Positions 33,668 to 42,972 are shown, counted from the stretch's first letter. The stretch is DNA of 64,000 nucleotides from Streptomyces sp. LX-29 (GCF_029541745.1 NZ_CP089746.1:5961559-6025558), one strand, 5' to 3'. Notes: generated by a model not told the origin, from the letters alone. A program made the numbers and translations.

Positions 33668-34288
33668 ATGACCACACCCCGGGACTTGATGATCACCGCC
33701 ATGGACGTGGCGCCCGGTCGCGCCGTGGGGCGGGGCGAGCTCTCGCTCGCGCTGGCGGGAGCCGAGTTGATCGACCTCCTGGCCGCGGGGGCGGTCTCGC
33801 TGGACGGCGACCGGATCCTGCCCGGCCACCGCACGACCATCGCCGATCGCCTGCTGGACCAAGCCGCGGCATCGCTCGACCGGGAGGCGCCGTACGAGTC
33901 GGTCGACGACTGGCTGTGGCGCAGAGGCCGCGACCTGGCCTCGGCCTATCTGTCCGTCCTCGAGGCGGAGGGGGTGCTCACGCGGCGCCGCCGCTGGATG
34001 CCTCTTCGGAGCGGTGAGCCGGTGCTCGTCGAGTCCGGCGACCGCCGGGCCGCGGGCGACCGCTGGGCGTGGAAGGAGCCCGTCCTCGTCCTCCTCGCGA
34101 CGGCCGCCGGGATCCGCGACGAGGAGACCGGGGTCGCCCCGGGCGTGGTGGAGACGCCGGACGTGGTCGACGACACCGTGGCCGCCGTGCTCGCCGCGGT
34201 CCATGACGCGGTGACGGAGCTGGAGGCCGAACGGCAACGGCGCGCCATCGAGCAGGCGGCCTTCGACAACGTCTGGCGGGGCGACTGA
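33668..34288 (+). CDS. GPP34 (GOLPH3-like) family protein
   Basis: A 206-residue protein of the GPP34 family, related to the phosphoinositide-binding Golgi protein GOLPH3. The hallmark helices are ELSLALAGAELIDLLAAGAV near the N-terminus, a basic loop RRRRWMP, and the C-terminal EAERQRRAIEQAAF. It has no signal peptide. In actinobacteria the role is unknown; membrane-lipid binding is inferred from the family. A TAGGCT box at 33623 may be its promoter. Confidence 0.87.
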   Translation: MTTPRDLMITAMDVAPGRAVGRGELSLALAGAELIDLLAAGAVSLDGDRILPGHRTTIADRLLDQAAASLDREAPYESVDDWLWRRGRDLASAYLSVLEAEGVLTRRRRWMPLRSGEPVLVESGDRRAAGDRWAWKEPVLVLLATAAGIRDEETGVAPGVVETPDVVDDTVAAVLAAVHDAVTELEAERQRRAIEQAAFDNVWRGD

Positions 34289-34303
34289 GGCGAGGGAGGC
34301 GAC

Positions 34304-34456
34304 CGCGGACCTGAGGCGACCGAGCCGACGAGATGACCGAGCCGACGAGATGACCGAGCCGACGAGATGACCGAGCCGACGAGATGACCGAGCCGACGAG
34401 ACGACCGAGCCGACGAGACGACCGAGCCGACGAGATGACCGAGGCGACGAGGTGCC
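34304..34456. repeat. 17-bp tandem repeat array
   Basis: Seven near-identical units CGAGCCGACGAGATGAC (or with ACGAC ending) run from 34321 to 34439, with degenerate copies on both sides out to ~34500. It fills the convergent gap between the GPP34 gene and the padR gene. No Cas genes are near and there are no spacers, so this is a simple tandem repeat. Confidence 0.92.
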
Positions 34457-34537
34457 TGAGTCGACGGGGCTACCAAGCCGACGAGGCGACTCAGGTGGTC
34501 GAGCGGAGTCGACCGACGGCGGCTTGAGTCGGTGGCG

Positions 34538-35086
34538 CTAGTCGGCGGCGCCGCCCTCGCCCGCCGCCTCCAGCTCCGTCAGGGTCTCGGCGAGCCAGGC
34601 CCGTTCCGCCGCGCCGGTCGCACGGGCGATGCGCAGCATGCCCCGGTGGAACGGGTTGTCGGCGTCCTCGGCCCGGACCGGCTCGCCGTCGCGGTAGAAG
34701 AAGCTGGCGGGCGCGTCCAGGAACGCCTTGCGGCGGCGGAGCACGGCGGCCTGGGCGGCCGGGTCCGCGAGGTGGTGCAGGAACGCCAGCAGGGTGAAGA
34801 ACCGCTGGCCGTCGGTGATCTCGACCTCCTTGGGGGCCCGCAGCCGGGCCAGCAGCTCCGCGCGGCCGGCCTCGGTGAGGGAGAGCACGCGGCGCGGGGT
34901 GGCGCCGGCGCCGGGCTCGGTGTGCTGCTCCAGCAGCCCGTTCCGGGTCAGTCGGTTGATCGCCGGGTACAGCGCGCCGTCGCTGACCGGGCGGACATGG
35001 CCGCTGAGCCCCCTGATGCGCTCCTTGAGCTCATAGCCGTGCAGCGGCTCGTCGTGGAGGAATCCGAGGATCGCCAGCTCCAGCAC
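34538..35086 (-). CDS. PadR-family transcriptional regulator
   Basis: A 182-residue regulator with the PadR winged helix at the N-terminus (LELAILGFLHDEPLHGYELK, SDGALYPAINRLTRNGLLE) and a C-terminal Vir-like helical domain (TDGQRFFTLLAFLHHL). Ligand-responsive PadR repressors often control drug exporters, and the divergent neighbour is a MATE transporter. GTG 35086 is chosen because it begins the conserved LELAILG and has AAGGGACGG upstream. Confidence 0.92.
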   Translation of the reverse strand: MLELAILGFLHDEPLHGYELKERIRGLSGHVRPVSDGALYPAINRLTRNGLLEQHTEPGAGATPRRVLSLTEAGRAELLARLRAPKEVEITDGQRFFTLLAFLHHLADPAAQAAVLRRRKAFLDAPASFFYRDGEPVRAEDADNPFHRGMLRIARATGAAERAWLAETLTELEAAGEGGAAD

Positions 35087-35142
35087 GTCGGCGCACCGTC
35101 CCTTCGTAACGACGCCTCTTGTCGGGCGCGTCCCGAGCATGG

Positions 35143-35174
35143 TACCTCTCATCGCTGTACATCGAATCGAGGTA
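35143..35174. promoter_or_regulatory. Candidate PadR operator before the MATE gene
   Basis: An inverted repeat TACCTC (35143-35148) / GAGGTA (35169-35174) with a 20-bp centre lies in the padR-MATE divergent region, 21 bp before the transporter start. It is a plausible autoregulatory and exporter-control site. It does not contain the classical ATGT-N8-ACAT PadR box. Confidence 0.4.
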
Positions 35175-35195
35175 ACGCGAAACGAGGTCATGCCC

Positions 35196-36608
35196 ATGCT
35201 CGGCCGTCCGGCCACACCCGCCTCCCCCCACCGCCGTCGGCTGCTGATGCTGGCCGGCCCGGTCTACTGCGAGCTGCTCGCCGGGGTCGTGTCCGGCATC
35301 GTCGGCATGGTGTGGGTGGCCCGGCTCGGCGGCGACGCGGTGGCGGCCGTGGCCGTCGCCACCCATCTGGAGAACCTGCTGCTCGGCGTCATCCTCATGG
35401 CGGGCACCGGCACCACCGTGCTGGTCGCGCGGGCCGCGGGCGCCCGCGACCCGGCCGCGGTCCGGGCGGCGATGCGCGGTGGCTGGGCGCTGTACGCGCT
35501 TCTCGCCCCCACCGTGGCGATCGGCGGCTGGGCGCTGCGCGACCCGCTCGCCGCCCTGCTCCTCGGCGGCGGGGGCACGGCCCACGCCCTGGCCGTGCAG
35601 TACCTCGCCGTCTCGCTCCCCGGCATCGTGGTCTTCTACGCGCAGAACGTCCTGGACGGCACGCTCAAGGGTGCCGGCGACACCCGCACCCCCATGCGGC
35701 TCGCCCTCCTCGCCAACGCGCTCATCCTGGTCCTGGACCCGCTGCTCATCCTCGGCCCGTTCGGCCTGCCCGCGCTGGGCGTCCCCGGCGCCGCCGTCGC
35801 CACCCTGCTCGGCCGGTCGGTCGCGCTCGCCGTCGGCCTCGCGGCGCTGCGCCGCAACCGCCTGGTCCGGGACGCCCGGCGGGCGCCCGGCGCCGGGCCC
35901 ACGGCGGCCGCGCTGCGCCGGACCGTCGCCACCGGCCTGCCGATGTCCGGCGACTTCGTGGTGCGGATGGCCGGATCCCTGGCCCTGGTCGCGGTGGTCG
36001 CCCGACTCGGCGTCACGGCCGTCGCCGCGTACGGCATCGCCACCAAGGCGATGTACGTGGCGACCATGGCCTTCTACGCGGTGCGGCAGGCCGCCGCGAT
36101 CCACACCGCGCACACCCTCGGCGCGGGCCTCGACCAACGCGTCGCCATCGGCCGCCAGACGGTGCGGCTGGGCGCCCTGCTCGGCGCCGGCTCCGCGGTG
36201 CTGCTGGCGATCGCCGCGGACGGGGTGATGCGGGCCTTCGGCGCCGCGTCGGAGGTCGCGGCGGCCGGCAGCCTCTACCTGCGCTGCCTCGGCCCGTACC
36301 TGACCCTCCTCGCCTGCTTCATCGCGCTCGGCGGGGTCTTCGAGGCCGGCGGCGGCAGCCCGCTGCTGCTGCGGGTGACCGCCGCGGGCGTCGCCCTCCA
36401 GCTCCCCCTCGCCTACGGCCTCTCCACGCTCACGGGCCTGCCCGGCGTACCCGTCGCCATGGCGGTGAGCACCGCCCTCCAGTGCCTCGCCGTCGCGCTG
36501 CTCTTCCGCCGGCTGACCCACGGGCCCGGAGCGGGGGCCGGAACCGCCGCCGGGCGGGCCGTCGCCCCGGAGGCCGCCGTGGCGACGGACCCGGACCGCG
36601 GGGCGTGA
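35196..36608 (+). CDS. MATE-family efflux transporter
   Basis: A 470-residue membrane protein with twelve helices in two homologous halves, typical of MATE multidrug/Na+ or H+ antiporters. Signature stretches include GPVYCELLAGVVSGIVGMVW, VLDGTLKGAGDTRTPM and GLPMSGDFVVRMAG. The C-terminal tail is Ala/Pro rich. ATG 35196 is preferred because ACGAGG lies eight bases upstream; ATG 35190 is possible. Divergent padR suggests inducible efflux. Confidence 0.93.
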   Translation: MLGRPATPASPHRRRLLMLAGPVYCELLAGVVSGIVGMVWVARLGGDAVAAVAVATHLENLLLGVILMAGTGTTVLVARAAGARDPAAVRAAMRGGWALYALLAPTVAIGGWALRDPLAALLLGGGGTAHALAVQYLAVSLPGIVVFYAQNVLDGTLKGAGDTRTPMRLALLANALILVLDPLLILGPFGLPALGVPGAAVATLLGRSVALAVGLAALRRNRLVRDARRAPGAGPTAAALRRTVATGLPMSGDFVVRMAGSLALVAVVARLGVTAVAAYGIATKAMYVATMAFYAVRQAAAIHTAHTLGAGLDQRVAIGRQTVRLGALLGAGSAVLLAIAADGVMRAFGAASEVAAAGSLYLRCLGPYLTLLACFIALGGVFEAGGGSPLLLRVTAAGVALQLPLAYGLSTLTGLPGVPVAMAVSTALQCLAVALLFRRLTHGPGAGAGTAAGRAVAPEAAVATDPDRGA

Positions 36609-36697
36609 GCCCGGCCCGGGCCGCACCCGGTCGTACCCGGCTGCCCGTATGACGCCGCACCGTGGCCGTCCGCCGCCACCCGGTACTGTCGTCTGCG

Positions 36698-37840
36698 ATG
36701 CACAAGACCCTGATCGTCACCAACGACTTCCCGCCGCGGCCCGGCGGCATCCAGGCGTTCCTGCACAACATGGCGCTGCGCCTGGACCCCGACCGGGTCG
36801 TCGTCTACGCCTCCACCTGGAAGCGTGGCCAGGAGGGTGCCGAGGCCACCGCGGCGTTCGACGCCGAGCAGCCGTTCCCCGTGGTGCGGGACCGCACCAC
36901 GATGCTGCTGCCCACCCCGCGGGTGACCGCGCGGGCCGTGGAGCTGCTGCGGGAGCACAGCTGCGAGTCGGTGTGGTTCGGGGCGGCGGCGCCGCTGGGG
37001 CTGATGGCCCCGGCGCTGCGCGCGGCCGGAGCGCGGCGGCTGGTGGGCACCACTCACGGGCACGAGGCGGGCTGGGCCCAGCTGCCGGCCGCGCGGAGCC
37101 TGCTGCGGCGCATCGGCGAGGGGACCGACACCCTCACCTACCTCGGCGAGTACACCCGCTCCCGGATAGCGAGCGCGCTCAGCCCGCGTGCCGCCGAGCG
37201 GATGGTCCAACTGCCGCCCGGCGTGGACGAGAAGACCTTCCATCCCGGTTCCGGCGGGGAAGAGGTGCGGGCCCGGCTGGGGCTGGCCGACCGGCCGGTC
37301 GTGGTCTGCGTGTCCCGACTGGTGCCGCGCAAGGGCCAGGACACCCTGATCCGCGCGATGCCGCGGATCCTGCGCCGGGTGCCGGACGCGGTGCTGCTCG
37401 TCGTCGGCGGCGGCCCGTACGCGAGCGATCTGAGGCGACTGGCCGCCGAGTGCGGGGTGGCGGACTCGGTGCGCTTCACCGGGGCCGTCCCCTGGGAGGA
37501 ACTGCCCGCCCACTACGGCGCGGGCGACGTCTTCGCGATGCCCTGCCGCACCCGCCGCGGCGGCCTGGACGTCGAGGGGCTCGGCATCGTCTACCTGGAG
37601 GCGTCGGCCACCGGACTGCCGGTCGTGGCCGGGGACTCCGGGGGCGCCCCGGACGCGGTGCTCGACGGCGAGACCGGGTGGGTGGTGCGCGGCGGATCCG
37701 TCGCGGACTGCGCGGACCGCGTCGTCACCCTGCTCGACGACCCCGAACTCCGCCGCCGCATGGGCGAGCGCGGGCGGGCCTGGGTGGAGCAGCGGTGGCG
37801 CTGGGACCTGCTGGCGGAGCGGCTCAAGGAGCTGCTCTGA
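36698..37840 (+). CDS. GT4 glycosyltransferase, PimB-like
   Basis: A 380-residue GT-B fold enzyme. The N-terminus TLIVTNDFPPRPGGIQAFLH, the middle VVCVSRLVPRKGQDTLI and the C-terminal EGLGIVYLEASATGLPVV (GT4 donor site) match the GDP-mannose-dependent PimB mannosyltransferase of mycobacteria as I remember it. That enzyme adds the second mannose to phosphatidylinositol mannoside on the inner membrane face. The convergent neighbour is a FadD15-like synthetase, as in M. tuberculosis. ATG 36698 lacks a ribosome site but has TACTGT eight bases upstream (leaderless type). Confidence 0.88.
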   Translation: MHKTLIVTNDFPPRPGGIQAFLHNMALRLDPDRVVVYASTWKRGQEGAEATAAFDAEQPFPVVRDRTTMLLPTPRVTARAVELLREHSCESVWFGAAAPLGLMAPALRAAGARRLVGTTHGHEAGWAQLPAARSLLRRIGEGTDTLTYLGEYTRSRIASALSPRAAERMVQLPPGVDEKTFHPGSGGEEVRARLGLADRPVVVCVSRLVPRKGQDTLIRAMPRILRRVPDAVLLVVGGGPYASDLRRLAAECGVADSVRFTGAVPWEELPAHYGAGDVFAMPCRTRRGGLDVEGLGIVYLEASATGLPVVAGDSGGAPDAVLDGETGWVVRGGSVADCADRVVTLLDDPELRRRMGERGRAWVEQRWRWDLLAERLKELL

Positions 37841-37959
37841 GCGCTCCGCTGGGGGCGTGACGGGTCGTCGCTCGTCTGCGAGCCCGGGGTGGCCGGTCGC
37901 GCCCCCGCTGCCGACCCGCGCGTGTCACAGCCCCGCGCCCCCTTCGGGCGCCGCCGGGC

Positions 37960-39756
37960 TCAGCGCTCGTAGATCGCCTCGATCTCGTCCGCGAAGTCCT
38001 TCGCCACGACGTTCCGCTTCAGCTTGAGCGACGGCGTCACATGCCCGGAGTCCTCGGTGAACTGCGTGGGCAGGATGCGGAACTTGCGCACCGACTCGGC
38101 CCGCGAGACGGCGGCGTTGCCGTCGTCCACCGCCTGCTGGACGGCGGCCAGCAGATCCGGGTCCTCGCGCAGGTCGGCCACGGTCGAGCCGGCCGGCTTG
38201 CCCTTGTCCGCCAGCCAGCGCGGCAGGAACTCCTCGTCGATGGTGACCAGCGCGCCGACGAACGGCCGCCCGTCGCCGACCACCATGCACTCCGCGACCA
38301 GCGCGTGCGCCCGGATGCGGTCCTCGATCACCGCCGGGGCGACGTTCTTGCCGCCCGAGGTGATGATGATCTCCTTCTTCCGGCCGGTGATCGTCAGGTA
38401 GCCGTCCTCGTCGAGCGTGCCGACGTCACCGGTGTGGAACCAGCCGTCGGACAGCGCCTCGGCGGTGGCCGCCGGGTTGTTCCAGTACTCGGTGAACAGG
38501 TGGTCGCCGTGGAGCAGCACCTCGCCGTCGTCCGCGATGCGCACCACCGTGCCCGGCATCGGCTGGCCGACCGTACCGATCTTCTGCCGGTCCCAGGGGT
38601 TGAAGGTGGTCGCCGCACAGGACTCGGTGAGGCCGTAGCCCTCCAGCACCGTGAAGCCGATGCCCCGGTAGAAGTGGCCCAGTCGCGCGCCCAGCGGACC
38701 GCCGCCGGAGATGGCGTGCGTGGCGCGGCCGCCGAGGACCGCACGCAGCTTGCTGTAGACGAGCTTGTCGAAGATCTTGTGCTTGATCCTGAGGCCCAGG
38801 CCCGGCCCGGAGGCGGTGTCCAGCGCCTGGCTGTAGGCGATGGCGACGGCGGCGGCCTTGTCGAAGATCTTGCCCTTGCCCTCGGACTGCGCCTTGGCGC
38901 GCGCCGAGTTGTAGACCTTCTCGAAGACGCGCGGCACGCCCAGGATCAGCGTCGGCCGGAAGCTGGCGAGTTCGTCGGTGAGCGTCTTGATGTCCCCGAC
39001 GTGCCCCAGCTTGATCGGGGCCAGCACCGCGGCGATCTCCACCAGGCGCCCGAAGACGTGCGCCTCCGGGAGGAAGAGCAGGATCGACGACTCGCCCGTG
39101 TTGAAGATCGGTTTGAGCCGGGCCACGGCGTTGCCGCACTCGGCGAAGAAGCTGCGGTGCGAGAGGACACAGCCCTTCGGGCGGCCGGTGGTGCCCGAGG
39201 TGTAGACGATGGTGGCCGGGGAGTCGGCGGTGGCGATCGAGCTGCGCTCGTCGACCTGCTCGTCCGAGACCTCGGCGCCGGCCTCGGTCAGCCTCCCGAC
39301 CGCGTCGTCCTCGATCTGCCAGGCGTGCTCCAGCGCCGGCAGGCGGTCCCGCACGGATTCCACCGCGGCCGCGTGCTCGGCGGTCTCCACCAGCACGGCG
39401 ACGGCGCCGGAGTCGCTGAGGATCCACTGGATCTGCTCGGGAGAGCTGGTCTCGTAGACGGGCACGGTCACCCCGCCCGCGCTCCAGATCGCGAAGTCCA
39501 GCAGCGTCCACTCGTAGCGGGTGCGCGACATCAGACCGACCCGGTCGCCCGGCTTCACCCCGGCGGCGATCAGACCCTTGGCCGCGGCCCGCACCTCGGC
39601 CAGGAACCGGACCGCGGTGACGTCCTGCCAACGGCCGCCCACCTTCCGACCGACGACAGCGACATCGGGGTGCTGGGCGGCGTTGCGGCGGAGGAGGTCC
39701 GTCAGGTTGCCGTCGACTGGAACCTCGTACAGAGCCGGAAGGCTGAACTCGCGCAA
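37960..39756 (-). CDS. Long-chain acyl-CoA synthetase (FadD15-like)
   Basis: A 598-residue AMP-forming ligase. The P-loop is IVYTSGTTGRPKGCVLSH; the A5 motif is GYGLTESCAATTFNP; A7/A8 appear as GWFHTGDVG and YLTITGRKKEIIITSGGKNV. It activates fatty acids as acyl-AMP then acyl-CoA. I place the start at TTG 39756 because GAGGAG sits eight bases upstream and the protein then begins LREFSLPALYEVP as relatives do; an ATG 159 bases upstream would add an unrelated tail. It is convergent with the PimB-like gene and divergent from the phosphoesterase. Confidence 0.92.
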   Translation of the reverse strand: MREFSLPALYEVPVDGNLTDLLRRNAAQHPDVAVVGRKVGGRWQDVTAVRFLAEVRAAAKGLIAAGVKPGDRVGLMSRTRYEWTLLDFAIWSAGGVTVPVYETSSPEQIQWILSDSGAVAVLVETAEHAAAVESVRDRLPALEHAWQIEDDAVGRLTEAGAEVSDEQVDERSSIATADSPATIVYTSGTTGRPKGCVLSHRSFFAECGNAVARLKPIFNTGESSILLFLPEAHVFGRLVEIAAVLAPIKLGHVGDIKTLTDELASFRPTLILGVPRVFEKVYNSARAKAQSEGKGKIFDKAAAVAIAYSQALDTASGPGLGLRIKHKIFDKLVYSKLRAVLGGRATHAISGGGPLGARLGHFYRGIGFTVLEGYGLTESCAATTFNPWDRQKIGTVGQPMPGTVVRIADDGEVLLHGDHLFTEYWNNPAATAEALSDGWFHTGDVGTLDEDGYLTITGRKKEIIITSGGKNVAPAVIEDRIRAHALVAECMVVGDGRPFVGALVTIDEEFLPRWLADKGKPAGSTVADLREDPDLLAAVQQAVDDGNAAVSRAESVRKFRILPTQFTEDSGHVTPSLKLKRNVVAKDFADEIEAIYER

Positions 39757-40018
39757 GACTGCTGCTCCTCGTCGGGGCCGGCGCCACGACACTGTGGGTG
39801 CTTGCGTCGGCTGCGGTCCATGATCAGGCGAAGGGGGGTGGACTGGCCGGACGTTACCCATCGGTATGGCTTCCGGCATAGGGGTTGCCGCCCAGATGTT
39901 TGATGCGTCACACACCGCACACGTGCTTCGCGCAGACTAGTCCAGAGGTGTGCCAACCCGGAAGTAACCGCAGGTAGAGGACCTTCCGGCGGCGCATCGG
40001 GCGGCTTATGGTGATCGG

Positions 40019-40798
40019 ATGCGAGTCCACGTGGTCAGCGATGTGCACGGCAACAGCCAGGACCTGGCCAAGGCGGGGGACGGCGCGGACGCCCTCGTCT
40101 GCCTCGGCGACCTCGTCCTCTTCCTCGACTACGCCGATCACTCGCGCGGCATCTTCCCCGAGCTCTTCGGGGTCGAGAACGCCGACCTCATCGTCGAGCT
40201 GCGGACCGCCCGGCGCTTCACCGAGGCCCGGGAGCTCGGCCGGCGGCTGTGGGCGGAGCTGGAGGCCGCGGGCGGGGGCGACAAGCAGCGGGCGATCGAG
40301 GGGGCCGTACGCCGTCAGTACGCCGAACTCTTCGCCGCCTTCCCCGCTCCTACGTACGCCACCTACGGCAATGTGGACATTCCGCGTCTGTGGCCGGAGT
40401 ACGCCGGGCCTGATACCACCGTGCTCGACGGCGAACGGATCGAGATCGGCGGGCGGGTCTTCGGCTTCGTCGGCGGTGGCCTGCGCACGCCCATGCGCAC
40501 CCCGTACGAGATCGACGACGAGACCTACGCGGCGAAGGTCGCCGCCCTCGGCGAGGTCGACGTGCTGTGCAGCCACATCCCGCCGGACGTACCCGAGCTC
40601 TGCTACGACACGGTCGCCCGCCGCTTCGAGCGGGGCAGTTCCGCCCTGCTGGAGGCCATCCACGCGATACGCCCCAAGTACCACCTCTTCGGCCATGTCC
40701 ACCAGCCCCTCGCCCGCCGGATGCGAATCGGCGCGACCGAGTGCGTCAACGTGGGGCACTTCGCGTCGACCGGCACCCCCTGGGCCCTGGAGTGGTGA
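40019..40798 (+). CDS. Metallophosphoesterase
   Basis: A 259-residue calcineurin-like phosphoesterase. The metal-binding motifs are VSDVHGN (residues 6-12), CLGDLV, TYGNVD (in place of GNHD), SHIPP and the C-terminal FGHVHQP. The function may be nucleotidase or phosphodiesterase. ATG 40019 is preceded by TATGGT at 40007-40012 with six bases between, and no ribosome site, so the mRNA is probably leaderless. The SRPBCC gene follows 64 nt later. Confidence 0.9.
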   Translation: MRVHVVSDVHGNSQDLAKAGDGADALVCLGDLVLFLDYADHSRGIFPELFGVENADLIVELRTARRFTEARELGRRLWAELEAAGGGDKQRAIEGAVRRQYAELFAAFPAPTYATYGNVDIPRLWPEYAGPDTTVLDGERIEIGGRVFGFVGGGLRTPMRTPYEIDDETYAAKVAALGEVDVLCSHIPPDVPELCYDTVARRFERGSSALLEAIHAIRPKYHLFGHVHQPLARRMRIGATECVNVGHFASTGTPWALEW

Positions 40799-40862
40799 CC
40801 CGCGCACGGTAGCCTTCAGCGGCAGGCACCAGGCGGCGGACCGGTACGGAGGAGCCACGGCG

Positions 40863-41303
40863 ATGGCCGAACACACCAGCTCAAGCATCACGATCGATGC
40901 GGCACCCGCCGACGTGATGGGAGTGATCGCCGACTTCGACCGCTACCCGGAGTGGTCCGGCGAGGTCAAGGTCGCCAACGTGCTCACCAAGGACGACGAG
41001 GGGCGCGCCGCCCAGGTGCAGATGGTCCTCGACGCGGGCGCGATCAAGGACGACTACACCCTCGCCTACACCTGGACCGGCGACAACCAGGTCAACTGGT
41101 CGCTGGTGAAGTCCCAGATGCTGCGCACGCTCGACGGCTCCTACCGACTGACCCCCCTGGAGGGCGGCCGCCGGACCGAGGTGACCTACCAGCTCACCGT
41201 CGACGTCAAGATCCCCATGCTGGGCATGATCAAGCGCAAGGCGGAGAAGGTCATCATCGACCGGGCGCTGGCCGGCCTGAAGAAGCGTGTGGAGGCCGTG
41301 TAG
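40863..41303 (+). CDS. SRPBCC (START-like) lipid-binding protein
   Basis: A 146-residue START/polyketide-cyclase fold protein (SSSITIDAAPADVMGVIADF, YPEWSGEVKVANV, the long C-terminal helix IIDRALAGLKKRVEAV). It matches mycobacterial Rv2185c in type and position. Such proteins bind hydrophobic ligands in a cavity. It has no signal peptide. ATG 40863 follows GGAGGAGCC. Its place between FadD15-like and ArsA-like genes suggests intracellular lipid handling; that is inference. Confidence 0.88.
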   Translation: MAEHTSSSITIDAAPADVMGVIADFDRYPEWSGEVKVANVLTKDDEGRAAQVQMVLDAGAIKDDYTLAYTWTGDNQVNWSLVKSQMLRTLDGSYRLTPLEGGRRTEVTYQLTVDVKIPMLGMIKRKAEKVIIDRALAGLKKRVEAV

Positions 41304-41450
41304 CGGCCGTTCCTCCCCGGAGGTCGGCCGCCTCCGTCGCCTTCGCCATCAGGGGCTGATGACGGTCGCGGCGGCTCCGGCGCCGCCGGGCCGCGCGCTC
41401 GGGGTTCGCGCCGTCGCCGCGGGACGGGGCGCGGCTCTCCGTCCGCTCGG

Positions 41451-41516
41451 CGGGACGCCCCCCGGTCTACCTGCGGCTACCCGGCGTCTACCCGACGGGA
41501 CGCCCCCCCGGTCTAC
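41451..41516. repeat. Short direct repeats in the gap before the ArsA-like gene
   Basis: CGGGACGCCCCCCGGTCTAC occurs at 41451-41470 and, with one extra C, at 41496-41516; CTACCCGGCG-type words fill the space between. The 313-bp gap (41304-41616) has no other recognisable feature. Confidence 0.7.
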
Positions 41517-41616
41517 CCGGCGCGTACCCGTCGGGATGGTGGTGGCCGTTCACTCGGCCACTCCTGGCAAGATCATGTTCACGGAGCACGTTTCACGTAC
41601 CACCCAACGGAGTGCC

Positions 41617-42972
41617 ATGCGTACGGTCCTCGTCACCGGACTCGGCGGCGCGGGCCGCACCACCGTCGCGGCCGCTACGGCGCTGGCCGCGGCGCGGGAG
41701 GGGCGCCGCGTGCTGCTCCTGACCGCGGACCGCGGCTCCGTGCCGGAGGCGCTGCTGGGGCTGCCGGACGGAGCGCGCGAGGCGGCCGAGGGGCTGCCGT
41801 GGACCCCGCCGACCGAGGTGGCACCGGGGCTGTGGGCGGCGCGGATCGCCGCCGGTGAACACTTCCGGGCCGAGCTGGCCGCGCTCCAGGAACGCGGCCG
41901 TGAGGCGCTGGACATGCTCGGCGCCACCCCGCTGGAGAGCGAGGAGCTGACCGAGCTCCCCGGCGCCGACGCCTTCGCCCTGCTGCGCGCGCTGCGCCTG
42001 GCGTACGAGGCCCGGCTGCCGGCGCCGCGGGAGCCCGAGGCACCGGCCCAGGGTGGCCCGGCCGCCGCCCTGTGGGACCTGCTCGTCGTCGATCTGCCGC
42101 CGATGCCCGAGGCGCTCGGCGTGCTGGCGCTCCCCGAGCGGCTGCGCCGCTACCTGCGCCGGCTGCTGCCCGCCGAGCGGCAGGCCGCACGGGCGCTGCG
42201 GCCGCTGCTGGCGCAGCTGGCCGGGGTGCCGGCGCCCACCCAGCGGCTCTACGAGATCGCGGCGCGCTGGGAGCAGGAACTCGCCGCCGTGCAGCGGGTG
42301 ATCGAGTCGGCGGCCACCACCGTACGGCTGGTCGTGGAGCCGGGGCCGCTGGCCCTGCGCTCGCTGCGGGCCGCGCGCGCCGGGCTGGCGCTGCACGGCT
42401 GCCGGGTCGACGCGGTGATCGCCAACCGGCTGCTGCCGACCGGCTCCGCCGATCCGTGGCTGGCCGCCCTCTCGGGGCGACAGCAGGACGCGCTGAAGGA
42501 GATGTCCGAGGAGTGGACGTCCGGTACCCCGGTTGACGCTCCGGTACGCGAGCTGCCGCATCTCGGTGCGGCCCCGTTCGACGCGGGCCCGGTGGCGGCC
42601 GTCGAGGCGCTGGGCGCGCTGGCGCGGGCCCTGGCCGGGCCCGGCCGGACGGACGCCGGGTCGGCCTCCGCGCCGTCCGCCGGCAGCCACGACGAACGGC
42701 CCGATCTCCCGGCCGAGGACCCGTGGGCGGTGGAGGACCGGCTGGCCGAGGAGGGCGTGCTGGTCTGGACGCTGCCGCTGCCCGGCGCCGACCGCGAGGG
42801 ACTGGGCCTGGTCCGGCGGGGAGACGAACTCATTCTCACCGTCGGCGCCTTCCACCGGGTGCTGCCGCTGCCGTCCGCGCTGCGCCGGTGCACGGTCTCC
42901 GGCGCCGGGCTGCGGGACGGCGCGCTGCGGGTGAGGTTCGCCCCCGACCCCGCGCTCTGGCCGAAGCGGTAA
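41617..42972 (+). CDS. ArsA/GET3-like protein with degenerate P-loop
   Basis: A 451-residue member of the ArsA family. The Walker A reads GLGGAGRTT where functional relatives have GKGGVGKTT, so both key lysines are lost (Leu and Arg). Switch II (LLVVDLPPMPEAL) is also altered. The middle region has the RLLPAERQAARALRPLLAQL helices of the family, and the C-terminus carries the Hsp20-like ArsA domain (LVRRGDELILTVGAFHRVLP). It may bind but not hydrolyse ATP. ATG 41617 has GGAG five bases upstream. A similar gene (Rv2184c) occupies the same place in M. tuberculosis. Confidence 0.85.
   Translation: MRTVLVTGLGGAGRTTVAAATALAAAREGRRVLLLTADRGSVPEALLGLPDGAREAAEGLPWTPPTEVAPGLWAARIAAGEHFRAELAALQERGREALDMLGATPLESEELTELPGADAFALLRALRLAYEARLPAPREPEAPAQGGPAAALWDLLVVDLPPMPEALGVLALPERLRRYLRRLLPAERQAARALRPLLAQLAGVPAPTQRLYEIAARWEQELAAVQRVIESAATTVRLVVEPGPLALRSLRAARAGLALHGCRVDAVIANRLLPTGSADPWLAALSGRQQDALKEMSEEWTSGTPVDAPVRELPHLGAAPFDAGPVAAVEALGALARALAGPGRTDAGSASAPSAGSHDERPDLPAEDPWAVEDRLAEEGVLVWTLPLPGADREGLGLVRRGDELILTVGAFHRVLPLPSALRRCTVSGAGLRDGALRVRFAPDPALWPKR

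Noticed and set aside
34304..34456. CRISPR-like array
   Set aside because: The units are directly adjacent with no unique spacers, the period is only 17 bp and no cas genes are in the window.
39757..39915. Extended ATG start of the FadD15-like gene
   Set aside because: The added residues are Pro/Arg-rich and unlike the family, while TTG 39756 has an excellent ribosome site.
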